Of a stretch of 14,769 nucleotides of DNA, positions 6,978-14,637 are shown one piece after another. The notes under the pieces were generated by a model. That model ran no database searches. It saw nothing but the letters and a program-made list of their open reading frames with translations, and had not been told where the DNA came from. The position numbers and the translations under genes were made by a program. Positions within the stretch are counted from its first letter, which is position 1, and each line of letters begins with the position of its first letter. Source of the DNA: DATAMF01 sp964472565 (lineage in GTDB: Bacteria > Chloroflexota > Anaerolineae > Aggregatilineales > Aggregatilineaceae); the NCBI GenBank assembly GCA_964472565.1, contig CAYYNB010000155.1, forward strand, positions 1-14,769, read 5' to 3'.

Positions 6978-7550
6978 GTGAGCGGGCGTTTGGATCATCT
7001 GTTGGTCATTGATGTCGAGTCCACGTGTTGGGAAGGAGACGCACCAGAAGGCCAGGTACACGAAATCATCGAAATCGGGGTTTGTGTGCTTGATATTAAT
7101 TCTGGTGAACGGCTGACACAACAGAGCATCCTTGTTAAACCGGAGCGCTCATTGGTCAGCGCTTTTTGCACAGATTTGACGACCCTGACCCAATCCCAGG
7201 TGGATCAGGGCATTTCCTTTGAGCGGGCCTGCCGGGTGCTGCGCCGCAAATACAGCGCGCCCAACCGGGTGTGGGCCAGTTATGGCGACTATGATCGCCG
7301 TCAGTTTGAAATCCAGTGTGCCATGTCGGGCATCGAATATCCATTTGGCCCCAGCCATATCAATATCAAAAACCTATTTGCCATTGTGTATGGTCTGCGG
7401 CGTGAAGTCGGGCTGGTTCAAGCGCTGAAGACGCTCGATCTGCCCCTTGAAGGCACCCATCATCGAGGAGTGGACGATGCGTGGAATACCGCCGCCATCC
7501 TGTCCCGGCTTCTGATGGAGCGGCGCGCGACACTGGTACCCGAAGGTTAG
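6978..7550 (+). CDS. DEDDh-family 3'-5' exonuclease (ERI1/KapD-like)
   Basis: The protein is a two-metal-ion 3'-5' exonuclease of the RNase T/DnaQ superfamily, probably acting on RNA or single-stranded DNA ends. From the GTG at 6978 it has 190 residues. Exo I is VIDVESTCWEG with D12 and E14; Exo II contains the Asp of ASYGDYDRRQFE; Exo III is HHRGVDDAWNTA, matching H-x4-D. The DVEsTCWEG signature is typical of the ERI1/KapD-like subgroup rather than of DnaQ. GTG 6978 has an ATGGAG ribosome-binding site six bases upstream. In-frame GTG 6960 and ATG 6966 have no such site and lie very near the predicted transcription start. An M23 peptidase gene follows after 19 bases, so the gene probably heads an operon. 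Substrate is unknown. Confidence 0.9.
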   Translation: MSGRLDHLLVIDVESTCWEGDAPEGQVHEIIEIGVCVLDINSGERLTQQSILVKPERSLVSAFCTDLTTLTQSQVDQGISFERACRVLRRKYSAPNRVWASYGDYDRRQFEIQCAMSGIEYPFGPSHINIKNLFAIVYGLRREVGLVQALKTLDLPLEGTHHRGVDDAWNTAAILSRLLMERRATLVPEG

Positions 7551-7569
7551 TTTAACGGGGGTTACTGTT

Positions 7570-8436
7570 TTGAAACGAGTTCTGATTGTCATCTTTGTGC
7601 TGGGTCTTGTTTTTGGCACACCTGCCAGCGCGCAGACGAGCCGTGCTACCATCAGGTATGATTTCCAGTGGATTCGCCAGGGCGAAGTCGGGCTGGTGCG
7701 CGTTAACGGCACCGACATCACCGAGGTTCGCGCGGTTTTTCAGCAGCGCGTCTATAACTTTTACCCGGACAATGGCGAATTTATCGGGCTGATTTCGGCT
7801 GATATGGCCGAACCGGTGGCTACCTATACCTTGCAGGTCTGGATCAATTACACCGATGGCACTGCCGAGCGGATTGATCAGGATATTGAGGTCAATTACG
7901 GCGAGTTTGGCACGTACGAGGTGACGATTTCCGGTTCGCTGATGAACTTGCTTGAACCGAGCGTAAACGAAGCCGAAAACAACAAACTGGCGAACATTCT
8001 GGAACGTTTTACGCCCGAACGCTACTGGACGGGCGGTTTCATCGTACCAAGTAATCAGGAAATGATCGGACCCTTTGGTACCAATCGTCTGTACAACGGC
8101 ACCTATTGGTACCAGCACAGCGGCATGGATTATAAAATGGGCACGGGGTCGCCCGTCATTGTGTGTGCCAGCGGGCGCGTCGTGCTGTCGCAGATGATGT
8201 CGATTCGCGGCGGCTACGTGCTGATCGATCATGGCTGGGGTGTCTACAGCGGCTATGCCCATATGTCCGAACGGTTTGTGGTGCCGGGCCAGTGGGTTCG
8301 CCAGGGTGACACGATAGGGCTGTCCGGTAGCAATGGCCGCAGCAGCGGCGCGCATTTACACTGGGAAATTGCGGTTGGCGGCACCTTTGTGAATCCGGAA
8401 AAATTTCAGGCATTGGGGTTAGACGTAACCGAATAG
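7570..8436 (+). CDS. Secreted M23-family metallopeptidase (peptidoglycan endopeptidase type)
   Basis: M23 (LytM/lysostaphin-type) enzymes cut peptide cross-links of peptidoglycan with one zinc ion. The 288-residue product has a Sec signal peptide (MKRVLIVIFVLGLVFGTPASA, cleavage likely after A21). An N-terminal beta-rich domain follows (about 25-125), and the C-terminal M23 domain spans about 160-280. Zinc ligands are H183 and D187 in HSGMD and H264 in HLHW; the catalytic-side histidines are H231 in AHMS and H262. All are present, so the enzyme should be active. The only suitable start is TTG at 7570; the upstream GGGGG is a weak ribosome-binding site, which implies modest or coupled translation. 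The gene sits between the exonuclease (19-base gap) and the potassium importer (25-base gap). The physiological target, cell wall or a secreted protein, is not shown. Confidence 0.92.
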   Translation: MKRVLIVIFVLGLVFGTPASAQTSRATIRYDFQWIRQGEVGLVRVNGTDITEVRAVFQQRVYNFYPDNGEFIGLISADMAEPVATYTLQVWINYTDGTAERIDQDIEVNYGEFGTYEVTISGSLMNLLEPSVNEAENNKLANILERFTPERYWTGGFIVPSNQEMIGPFGTNRLYNGTYWYQHSGMDYKMGTGSPVIVCASGRVVLSQMMSIRGGYVLIDHGWGVYSGYAHMSERFVVPGQWVRQGDTIGLSGSNGRSSGAHLHWEIAVGGTFVNPEKFQALGLDVTE

Positions 8437-8461
8437 AAGCCTGATCCCAGGAGAAATCGTT

Positions 8462-10297
8462 GTGCGTGATATACGTGAATTCCTGATCGGCCCGCCGCTG
8501 CCTACCCACAAGCTTGCGGAAGAACGGCTGAATAAGGTGCGGGCGTTAGCCGCTTTTTCGCCCGATGCGTTGTCCTCCATCGCCTATGCCAACCAGGAAA
8601 TTTTCCTGGGTTTGGTGGTGGCTGGCTCCGCCGGACTGGTTTTTTCCTGGCCGATTGGGGTCGCGATTGCGGCCTTATTGGGGATGGTTGCGCTCTCCTA
8701 TTCCCAGACTCTGCGTGCCTATCCCAGCGGCGGCGGCTCGTATGTGGTGGCCCGCGAGAATCTGGGGCGCTGGTTTGGCCTCATCACGGCGGCGGCCCTG
8801 CTCATTGATTATACGCTGACCTCGGCGGTCAGCCTGACAGCAGGCGTTGCGGCCATTTCGTCAGCCTTCCCCGAATTATGGCCCTACCGGGTCGGAATCG
8901 CCCTGCTGTTTCTCGCCATGATCACCGTCGCCAATCTGCGCGGCCTGCGCGAGTCTGGCACCCTTATGGCGATTCCGGTGTACCTCTTTCTGTTTTCCTA
9001 TCTGGGAATGCTGCTTGTTGGCCTCATCCGCGCCATTCTGGGTGATCCGAACTCCTTTTCAGAGACAGCCCCGCGCGCCCAGGAAAGCGTGACGACCTTT
9101 CTTATTCTGCATAGTTTCGCGTCCGGCTGTACCGCCTTGACCGGGATCGAGGCTATCAGCAACGGAGTGCCCTCTTTTAAGCCGCCCGAAGCCAAAAACG
9201 CCAACCAGACCATGATCGTGATGGCGCTGTTGATGGGGACGCTGTTTTTGGGCAGTATCGGCCTGACACAGTATTTTGCCGTTGTCGCGCGGGAAAATGA
9301 AACGATTCTCTCTGCTCTTGCACGCGAAGTTCTGGGAACCAACTTTTTGTATTATATTGTCCAGACCGCAACCCTTTTGATTCTGGTCGTCGCCGCCAAT
9401 ACAAGTTTTGCCGGATTTCCACGCCTGGCTTCGATTCTGGCCCGGGATGGTTATGTCCCCCGCCAGCTTTCGTTCCTGGGAGATCGCTTAGTTTTTTCGA
9501 ATGGCATGACCCTGTTGGCCGGGTTGAGTGGGGTGCTGATCGTGGTTTTTCAGGGCGACTCCCACGCCTTGATCCCACTTTTTGCGGTGGGGGTTTTTAT
9601 CGCCTTCACCTTTTCCCAGGCGGGCATGGTCATTCACTGGTGGCGCGAACGAGGCCGCCACTGGCAGATCAAAGCGCTGATTAACGGGACAGGGGCCATT
9701 GCCACCACCGTGACGTTGTTTGTTGTGGCCATCAGCAAATTTTTGGATGGTGCGTGGCTTGTCCTGTTTCTGATTCCAATTCTGGTTTACATCTTCCGTT
9801 CCATTAAACTGCATTACCGGCATGTCGCCAGCGAATTGAGTTTGCGCGCGGCTCAACCTTCTACGGCGGCGATCTCTGCCCCGCGCATTGTGCTGCCGAT
9901 TTCCGGTGTACATCGTGGGGTGGTCGAGGCGTTGAATTATGCGTGTTCGATCTCCGATAAGGTGACAGCCGTTTATGTTGAAGTCGAACCGGGAGCCAGC
10001 CAGCGTGTCAAAGCGGATTGGGAGATATGGGGCCGGGGTGTGCCGTTGGTTGTGGTTCCATCCGAATACCGCTCGATTGTCCGGCCTATTTTAGACTTTC
10101 TGGATCGCGCCGACAGCGAAGCCAAAGATGGACAGGCCGCCAGTATTATTTTGCCCGAATTCGTCCCGATCTATTGGTGGCATAATTTGCTGCACAACCA
10201 GACAGCGTGGATGCTGAAATTGGCACTGCTTTATGGTCGCCGGCGCACGGGGCAGGGACGGATTATTATTGATGTACCACACTATTTACGCCAATGA
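8462..10297 (+). CDS. kimA: KimA-type potassium importer (KUP/APC superfamily)
   Basis: The 611-residue protein matches Bacillus subtilis KimA (YdaO, about 607 aa) along its whole length as I recall that sequence. KimA is a high-affinity proton-coupled K+ importer that c-di-AMP inhibits. Shared blocks are REFLIG at the N-terminus, SPDALSSIAY, AYPSGGGSYVV, LLIDYTLTSAVS, NLRGLRESG, FASGCTALTGIEAISNGVPSF, ILVVAANTSFAGFPRLA and LIPLFAVGVF. About 12 hydrophobic segments fill residues 30-450. D35, Y42 and D116 fall at the positions of the K+-binding residues described for KimA. Residues 450-611 form a cytosolic domain that mediates dimerisation in KimA. The GTG start has AGGAGA seven bases upstream. 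The gene ends in an ATGA overlap with the NUDIX gene. No c-di-AMP riboswitch fits in the 25-base upstream gap. Confidence 0.9.
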   Translation: MRDIREFLIGPPLPTHKLAEERLNKVRALAAFSPDALSSIAYANQEIFLGLVVAGSAGLVFSWPIGVAIAALLGMVALSYSQTLRAYPSGGGSYVVARENLGRWFGLITAAALLIDYTLTSAVSLTAGVAAISSAFPELWPYRVGIALLFLAMITVANLRGLRESGTLMAIPVYLFLFSYLGMLLVGLIRAILGDPNSFSETAPRAQESVTTFLILHSFASGCTALTGIEAISNGVPSFKPPEAKNANQTMIVMALLMGTLFLGSIGLTQYFAVVARENETILSALAREVLGTNFLYYIVQTATLLILVVAANTSFAGFPRLASILARDGYVPRQLSFLGDRLVFSNGMTLLAGLSGVLIVVFQGDSHALIPLFAVGVFIAFTFSQAGMVIHWWRERGRHWQIKALINGTGAIATTVTLFVVAISKFLDGAWLVLFLIPILVYIFRSIKLHYRHVASELSLRAAQPSTAAISAPRIVLPISGVHRGVVEALNYACSISDKVTAVYVEVEPGASQRVKADWEIWGRGVPLVVVPSEYRSIVRPILDFLDRADSEAKDGQAASIILPEFVPIYWWHNLLHNQTAWMLKLALLYGRRRTGQGRIIIDVPHYLRQ

Positions 10298-10848
10298 ATA
10301 AACAACCCTGGAAAATTCTCTCGAAAAAGCTCTTGCTCGACTGCTGGCCCTGGCTGCGGATCAGCAGCGAGCATGTGCGGCTGCCTAACGGCGTTGAAAT
10401 CCCCGATTTTTACCGGATCGACATGCCGGAATGGGCGCAGGTTTTCGCGCTCGATGCTGATCGCCGCGTGGTGATGGTCGAGCATTACAAACACGGCGCG
10501 GGCATGGTGTCGCTCGAACTGCCCGCCGGGTATCTCAACGGTGACGAAGCGCCCGACGTTGGCGCGCGGCGCGAACTGCTTGAAGAAACCGGCCTGGAAG
10601 CGCTTGAACTGGAGTTTTTAGGCCGCTATTATATCGATGGTAATCGCGGCTGCGGCGGTTCTTCGATCTTTTTGGCCCGTCGAACTCGCCGTGTTGCTGC
10701 GCCGAACCTGGAAGCAACCGAGTTGATGGCCCAGCGCTGGCTGACTCTGGACGAGGTGCGCGCGGCCTGGTTGGGAGGGGAGATTCACAACCTCGCGACC
10801 ATCGCGGCGGTGGGGTTGGCGCTCGCAAAAATTGAGGGGGATACATGA
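10294..10848 (+). CDS. NUDIX hydrolase, ADP-ribose pyrophosphatase-like
   Basis: NUDIX enzymes hydrolyse nucleoside diphosphates linked to another moiety. The 184-residue protein has a complete NUDIX box at residues 79-101: G79, E85, then REL-LEE-TGL (93-101), matching G-x5-E-x7-R-E-U-x-E-E-x-G-U without exception. The upstream LELPAGYL segment is usual for the ADP-ribose/NUDT5-like branch, so ADP-ribose or an NDP-sugar is the likeliest substrate. The N-terminal KKLLLDCWPWLRISSEHVRLPNG strand region fits that branch too. The ATG overlaps the kimA stop codon (ATGA) and has no ribosome-binding site of its own, so translation is probably coupled to kimA. It ends in another ATGA overlap with the GNAT gene. 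Confidence 0.93.
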   Translation: MNKQPWKILSKKLLLDCWPWLRISSEHVRLPNGVEIPDFYRIDMPEWAQVFALDADRRVVMVEHYKHGAGMVSLELPAGYLNGDEAPDVGARRELLEETGLEALELEFLGRYYIDGNRGCGGSSIFLARRTRRVAAPNLEATELMAQRWLTLDEVRAAWLGGEIHNLATIAAVGLALAKIEGDT

Positions 10849-11486
10849 CGCTGCTTAAAACCCAAATCCGGCCCGCCCGGACAGTCGATCTGCCCGGTTT
10901 GGCGGCGGTGTTACAGGATGCTTTCAGCGATAAAATGCGGGTGTTGTTCAGCAAACAGCCCGAAAAAGTGCGGACGGTGCTTGAAGCCGTTTACACCGGA
11001 CCCATTCAGCGCGGCTATGATGGCGTGCTGGTGGCCGAACGCGGCGGGCGGATTATTGGCACGCTGCTGATCGAGCCGATGTATTACACGCCCGAAGAAA
11101 ACCGCCAGTTTGAACACATCGCGGTTCGCGAACTGGGCATGCTGCGCACGTTATGGGCCTCGTTTTTGCTGTCCTGGATGAGTTACAAGCCCCAGGAAAA
11201 CGAAGCATACATCAGCGATCTGGGCGTGGCGTCCGACTGTCAGGGCGAAGGGGTCGGGCGGCAGCTATTGGACATGGCCGAAGAATGGGCACGTACCTAT
11301 GGCCGCACCCGTTTGACCCTGTGGGTTGCGGGCACCAATGCCCGCGCTATTCATGTTTATGAAACGATGGGCTTCGCCATCCAAAAGTCACGCGGGAGCT
11401 GGTTGTTACGGGTGGCGTTCGGCATCCGCATGTGGCATTTTATGGAAAAAACGATTGAACCGCTCCCGCACGATCCGGGGTGGTAA
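10845..11486 (+). CDS. GNAT-family N-acetyltransferase
   Basis: The protein transfers an acetyl group from acetyl-CoA to an unknown amine. The 213 residues carry the GNAT fold: an N-terminal beta/alpha part starting IRPARTVDLPGLAAVLQDAF, the beta-4 strand AYISDLGVASDCQ, and the pyrophosphate-binding motif A QGEGVGRQLL near residue 131. The C-terminal motif B follows, with NARAIHVYETMGF and an aromatic-rich tail. The ATG overlaps the NUDIX stop codon and has GAGG seven bases upstream. It is the last gene of the operon; no clear intrinsic terminator was found in the roughly 160 bases after it. RimI-like protein acetylation and small-molecule acetylation cannot be told apart. Confidence 0.9.
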   Translation: MTLLKTQIRPARTVDLPGLAAVLQDAFSDKMRVLFSKQPEKVRTVLEAVYTGPIQRGYDGVLVAERGGRIIGTLLIEPMYYTPEENRQFEHIAVRELGMLRTLWASFLLSWMSYKPQENEAYISDLGVASDCQGEGVGRQLLDMAEEWARTYGRTRLTLWVAGTNARAIHVYETMGFAIQKSRGSWLLRVAFGIRMWHFMEKTIEPLPHDPGW

Positions 11487-11647
11487 ACAAGCTGGCCCTC
11501 TAAATTTCTTTTATCTGCTGTTAAAATCGTCTTGATCCGATAATCACCGGCTCTTAATCGTGGATCGCTATCTTCAATGCAGCCGCGCAACCATTTGTCT
11601 GCTAGTGGGTTATCTACTATGCAGCAACTAGAGGGGGATTGGCCGTC

Positions 11648-12781
11648 ATGCGTGTGGCGCTTTTCACCGAAACCTTTCTGCCCAAAGTGGACGGTATTGT
11701 TACCGTCCTTGTCTTGTTAATGGACCACCTCATCAAACGCAACGTCGAATTTATGGTGGTCGCACCCAAATTACACAACCAACCGCCGGAGTATCGCGGC
11801 AAAAAAGTCGTTGGCGTGCCCGGCGTGCGTTTGCCGCTGTATCCCGAACTGAAAGTTGGACCGCCCACCATCAGCACCTATCGGGAAGTCAAAGCCTTTC
11901 AGCCCGACATCGCCCACTTTATCCACCCGACGCTGGTTGGCACGGGCGGCCTGATGATGGCGAAACGCCTCAATTTACCCACCCTGGCCTCATTTCACCT
12001 GGACCTGGCTACTATGACCCAATACTTCGGTTTGGGCTTCCTGGAGCCGGTGGTATGGTGGTACACGCGCACCAATTTTAATGCGGCGGATTATTCGTTG
12101 GCCCCCTCGCGGCTGATCCAGCGCGAAATGCTCGATCATGGGGTGCGGAATGTCGGCCTGTGGCGGCGTGGTGTCGATGCCGACAAATTCCATCCCCGTC
12201 ATTCCAGCGACGAAATGCGCCGCCGTCTGAGCGATGGACACCCCGAAGACACGATTATGCTGTATGTCGGGCGGCTGTCCACCGAAAAACAGATCGACAA
12301 AATCCGTGCTGTGCTCGATCATGTGCCGGGGACACGGTTGGCGATTGTCGGGGATGGCCCAGCCCGCCAGAGCCTCGAAGAACATTTTGCCGGAACGCGC
12401 ACCAAATTTATGGGTTATCTCAGCGGCTCGGAATTGTGGTCGGCTTTTTCCAGTGCCGATATTTTTGTGTTCCCCTCGGCGATGGAAACCTTTGGGCTGG
12501 TCCTGATCGAAGCGATGGCGGCGGGCCTGCCGGTGGTCACGTCGCGCGTGGGCGGCGTGGATGACATGGTGCAGCCCGGTGTGAATGGTTATGTCTTCAA
12601 CGTGGGCGATGTCCGCGCCATGATCGATGGTGTCCGCGCGGTGCTTTCGACGCCCAACAAGCGCCAGATTATGGGCCGTAACGCGCGCATGTTCGCGGAA
12701 ACGCAGTCCTGGCCCATGATGATGGATGAATTGATCATGTGCTACGACGACCTGATTTCCGGGCGTCAGCCGTCGATTTAG
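11648..12781 (+). CDS. GT4-family glycosyltransferase, SQD2/SqdX- or mannosyltransferase-like
   Basis: This is a GT-B fold, retaining glycosyltransferase of 377 residues. The N-terminal acceptor domain starts with the usual MRVALFTETFLPKVDGIV. The C-terminal donor domain has VGRLSTEKQID (207-217), IVGDGPAR (233-240) and the E-x7-E motif E280 to E288 (ETFGLVLIEAMAAGLPVV). The segment LWRRGVDADKFHP with EMRRRL following strongly recalls plant SQD2 and cyanobacterial SqdX, which attach sulfoquinovose to diacylglycerol. No sqdB is in view, and GDP-mannose-dependent lipid mannosyltransferases share these motifs. The ATG at 11648 has GAGGGGG ten bases upstream; an in-frame TTG at 11639 is too close to that site. 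The preceding 161-base gap shows no strong promoter. The stop overlaps the converging gene by four bases. Confidence 0.92.
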   Translation: MRVALFTETFLPKVDGIVTVLVLLMDHLIKRNVEFMVVAPKLHNQPPEYRGKKVVGVPGVRLPLYPELKVGPPTISTYREVKAFQPDIAHFIHPTLVGTGGLMMAKRLNLPTLASFHLDLATMTQYFGLGFLEPVVWWYTRTNFNAADYSLAPSRLIQREMLDHGVRNVGLWRRGVDADKFHPRHSSDEMRRRLSDGHPEDTIMLYVGRLSTEKQIDKIRAVLDHVPGTRLAIVGDGPARQSLEEHFAGTRTKFMGYLSGSELWSAFSSADIFVFPSAMETFGLVLIEAMAAGLPVVTSRVGGVDDMVQPGVNGYVFNVGDVRAMIDGVRAVLSTPNKRQIMGRNARMFAETQSWPMMMDELIMCYDDLISGRQPSI

Positions 12782-13539
12782 GGCGTGATTTCGTACTTGT
12801 AGAACCCGCGCCCGGTTTTACGTCCCAGTTGGCCTGCATATACCTTTTGGCGCAGCATCGGCGCGGGCCGGAAGCGCTCATCGCCCCAATACCGGGCCAA
12901 TCCTTCGAGAATGCCGACCACCACATCCAGCCCGATCTGGTCGGCCCAGGCGAGGGGGCCGCGTGGGTAATTGGTGCCGTATTGCATGGCGGTGTCCAGG
13001 TCTTCGACGCTCAACCCACTGGTTGCCAGCACACGTGCCGCTTCATTGATCACGCTGCAAATAATTCGGGGCCGCACCAGTCCCGCGCCATCCGGCACGC
13101 GCACCGGATTGAAGCCGATTTCTTCCCAAAAACGTCGCGCTTGCATCACAAATTGAAAATCGCTTTGTTGGGCAGGTGCAAACTCAACTAATCCCGCTGT
13201 CGGGATGGGTGGCAGCAACCCATAGCCCACCACGCGCTCCGGGTGCTGCGTCCAACTGGCGATTTCGGTGGTGCTCGTGGCAAGTGCGCTGGCGAGCAGC
13301 GGCACATCGGGCGGCAGATTGACTTCGATCCCCTCGACCAGCCACAGTTTAGCCGTCTGCGACTCGTTCAGACTTTCAATCGCCATCTGGCAGCGGGTCG
13401 CCGCCCGCACCATGTTATCGAGCGTTTCCTGGTCTTCCAGTGTATCGCTTATAAACAGATCAACCCGGTGATTTTTGGCGCGGCACAGCCCGGCCAATGT
13501 GTCCACAAACGGCACTTCCCCGACGATCAGCACGCGCAT
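12778..13539 (-). CDS. Degenerate 3-hydroxyacyl-CoA dehydrogenase paralogue (probable pseudoenzyme)
   Basis: The 253-residue product has the 3-hydroxyacyl-CoA dehydrogenase layout but with key residues altered. The N-terminal MRVLIVGEVPFVDTLAG replaces the dinucleotide-binding GxGxMG loop. At RVVGYGLLPPIP the catalytic His of GMHFFNP is Gly107 and the Asn is Pro110. At GLVRPRI the substrate-side Asn of GWVVNR is Pro157. Glu119 is kept. The C-terminal domain looks sound (YPRGPLAWADQIGLD and GRKTGRGFYKYE). It probably lacks redox activity and may bind acyl-CoA or the intact partner; that is inference. Its ATG overlaps the partner's TAA by one base (TAATG), and GGGAG lies eight bases upstream. 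The frame is intact, so it is under selection rather than a decayed pseudogene. Confidence 0.85.
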   Translation of the reverse strand: MRVLIVGEVPFVDTLAGLCRAKNHRVDLFISDTLEDQETLDNMVRAATRCQMAIESLNESQTAKLWLVEGIEVNLPPDVPLLASALATSTTEIASWTQHPERVVGYGLLPPIPTAGLVEFAPAQQSDFQFVMQARRFWEEIGFNPVRVPDGAGLVRPRIICSVINEAARVLATSGLSVEDLDTAMQYGTNYPRGPLAWADQIGLDVVVGILEGLARYWGDERFRPAPMLRQKVYAGQLGRKTGRGFYKYEITP

Positions 13540-14411
13540 TACGGCGTCTCCCGCGAGTAGAATCCCTGTCCACTCTTACGTCCTATACGTCCCGCCTCGA
13601 CCATTCGTTTCAGGCGCGGGTGGGGGCGGTAGGTCGAGGCGTGGAAAGTGTTCTCATAGACCGTTTTACTCACCTCCAGCACCGCATCCTCGCCCAGAAA
13701 ATCGATCAGCCGGAACGGTCCCATCGGAAAGCCCGCATCTTCCATCAGCCGGTCAATCGTCGGCGCATCCAGGCTCTGATCATCCAGCAGATGCAGCGCC
13801 TCGCCCATATACGCCAGCGTGAGCCGGTTGACCACCCAGCCCGGCGTATCCTGGACCACCACCGGGGTTTTTCCAATTTTCCGAATCAGGGGCTGCACCT
13901 GTTCCACGGTTTCGGGGCGCGTATTTTCTCCCCGCACCACTTCGACCAGCCGGGTGAGATGCGCCGGATTGAAAAAGTGCATCCCGACGACGCGCCCTGG
14001 CTGCCGTGTTTTTTGCGCCAGCGTTGTGATCGAGAGTGTATTCGTGCTGCTTGCCAGAATCGTGTCGTCGCGGACAATCTCATCCAGTTCGTCAAACAGG
14101 GTTCGTTTCACCGCCAGATCATCATACACCGCTTCGATCACCATATCCGCCGGGGCGCATTGAGCAAGATCCGTCGTGATGCGAAAGGCGTGCCGGGCGC
14201 GGTTGGCCGTCAGCCCATCGATCTTATTCAGCCGGACACCCTGTTCAATGGCGCGGGCCACTCGCCCCAGTGCCAGCCGCAGAATCCGCTCGTTGGTATC
14301 GGTCAGAATCACCTCGTACCCACCCAGCGCGATAACTTGTGCAATATCCGCGCCCATTGTGCCCGCCCCTACCACGGCAACCAGTCGAATCCTGTTAACG
14401 CGTCTCCCCAC
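13539..14411 (-). CDS. 3-hydroxyacyl-CoA (3-hydroxybutyryl-CoA) dehydrogenase
   Basis: The 290-residue enzyme would oxidise (3S)-hydroxyacyl-CoA with NAD(P), or run the reverse reaction, in beta-oxidation or butyrate-type metabolism. The Rossmann motif is VVGAGTMG (13-20). The active site is complete: LASSTNTLSI (119-128), H145 in GMHFFNP, E157 in LVEVVRG and N195 in GWVVNRL. The C-terminal dimerisation domain has FPMGPFRLIDFLG and GRKSGQGFYSRE. The length is right for Hbd (about 280-290). The start is GTG at 14409-14411, about 25 bases after the predicted transcription start, with no obvious ribosome-binding site. An internal start close to the Rossmann strand cannot be excluded. The downstream paralogue is translationally coupled. 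No thiolase or enoyl-CoA hydratase is in the window, so the pathway is open. Confidence 0.93.
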   Translation of the reverse strand: MGRRVNRIRLVAVVGAGTMGADIAQVIALGGYEVILTDTNERILRLALGRVARAIEQGVRLNKIDGLTANRARHAFRITTDLAQCAPADMVIEAVYDDLAVKRTLFDELDEIVRDDTILASSTNTLSITTLAQKTRQPGRVVGMHFFNPAHLTRLVEVVRGENTRPETVEQVQPLIRKIGKTPVVVQDTPGWVVNRLTLAYMGEALHLLDDQSLDAPTIDRLMEDAGFPMGPFRLIDFLGEDAVLEVSKTVYENTFHASTYRPHPRLKRMVEAGRIGRKSGQGFYSRETP

Positions 14412-14442
14412 AAGGTTAGGTCAATCTTAATCGACTTCTACC

Positions 14443-14471
14443 ATTATCCCCACCCCTGCCGCAAATGCCAA
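14443..14471 (-). promoter_or_regulatory. Sigma-A-type promoter for the dehydrogenase pair
   Basis: Read on the minus strand, TTGGCA (14471-14466) and GATAAT (14448-14443) are separated by exactly 17 bases. Each differs from consensus at one position. Transcription would start near 14436, about 25 bases before the GTG at 14411. This is the best-matching promoter in the window. Confidence 0.65.
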
Positions 14472-14493
14472 GCAGCAGTCCCCTTATGGCGGC

Positions 14494-14506
14494 TGCCAGC
14501 CTGGCA
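14494..14506. promoter_or_regulatory. 13-bp palindrome upstream of the dehydrogenase promoter
   Basis: TGCCAGCCTGGCA is a perfect palindrome around a central C. It begins 22 bases upstream of the -35 box and could be an activator or repressor site. The single-base centre makes a hairpin role unlikely. No particular regulator is implied. Confidence 0.3.
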
Positions 14507-14637
14507 ATGGATGAGGTGTTTAATGAAATTGGGATACTTGCCTGGGGACTAGACCGATCCAAGAAAATAATCATCCCATTCATCCGGTTTGACTTGAGGG
14601 AAGGGGGGGATGGGGTAAAGAAAATAGTGGCGCAGCC

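Noticed and set aside
8437..8461. c-di-AMP (ydaO) riboswitch expected upstream of kimA
   Set aside because: Only 25 bases lie between the peptidase stop and the kimA start, far too short for that riboswitch.
11487..11647. Promoter or terminator between the GNAT and glycosyltransferase genes
   Set aside because: GATAAT (11539-11544), TAAAAT (11522-11527) and a TTGTCT-N17-TATGCA pair (11595-11623) were considered, but none has two good hexamers with sensible spacing to the start; GATCC/GGATC arms (11534-11566) lack a T run.
13497..14552. Plus-strand open frame of 351 codons over the dehydrogenase genes
   Set aside because: Antisense shadow; the minus strand encodes two recognisable dehydrogenase-family proteins with ribosome-binding site or promoter support.
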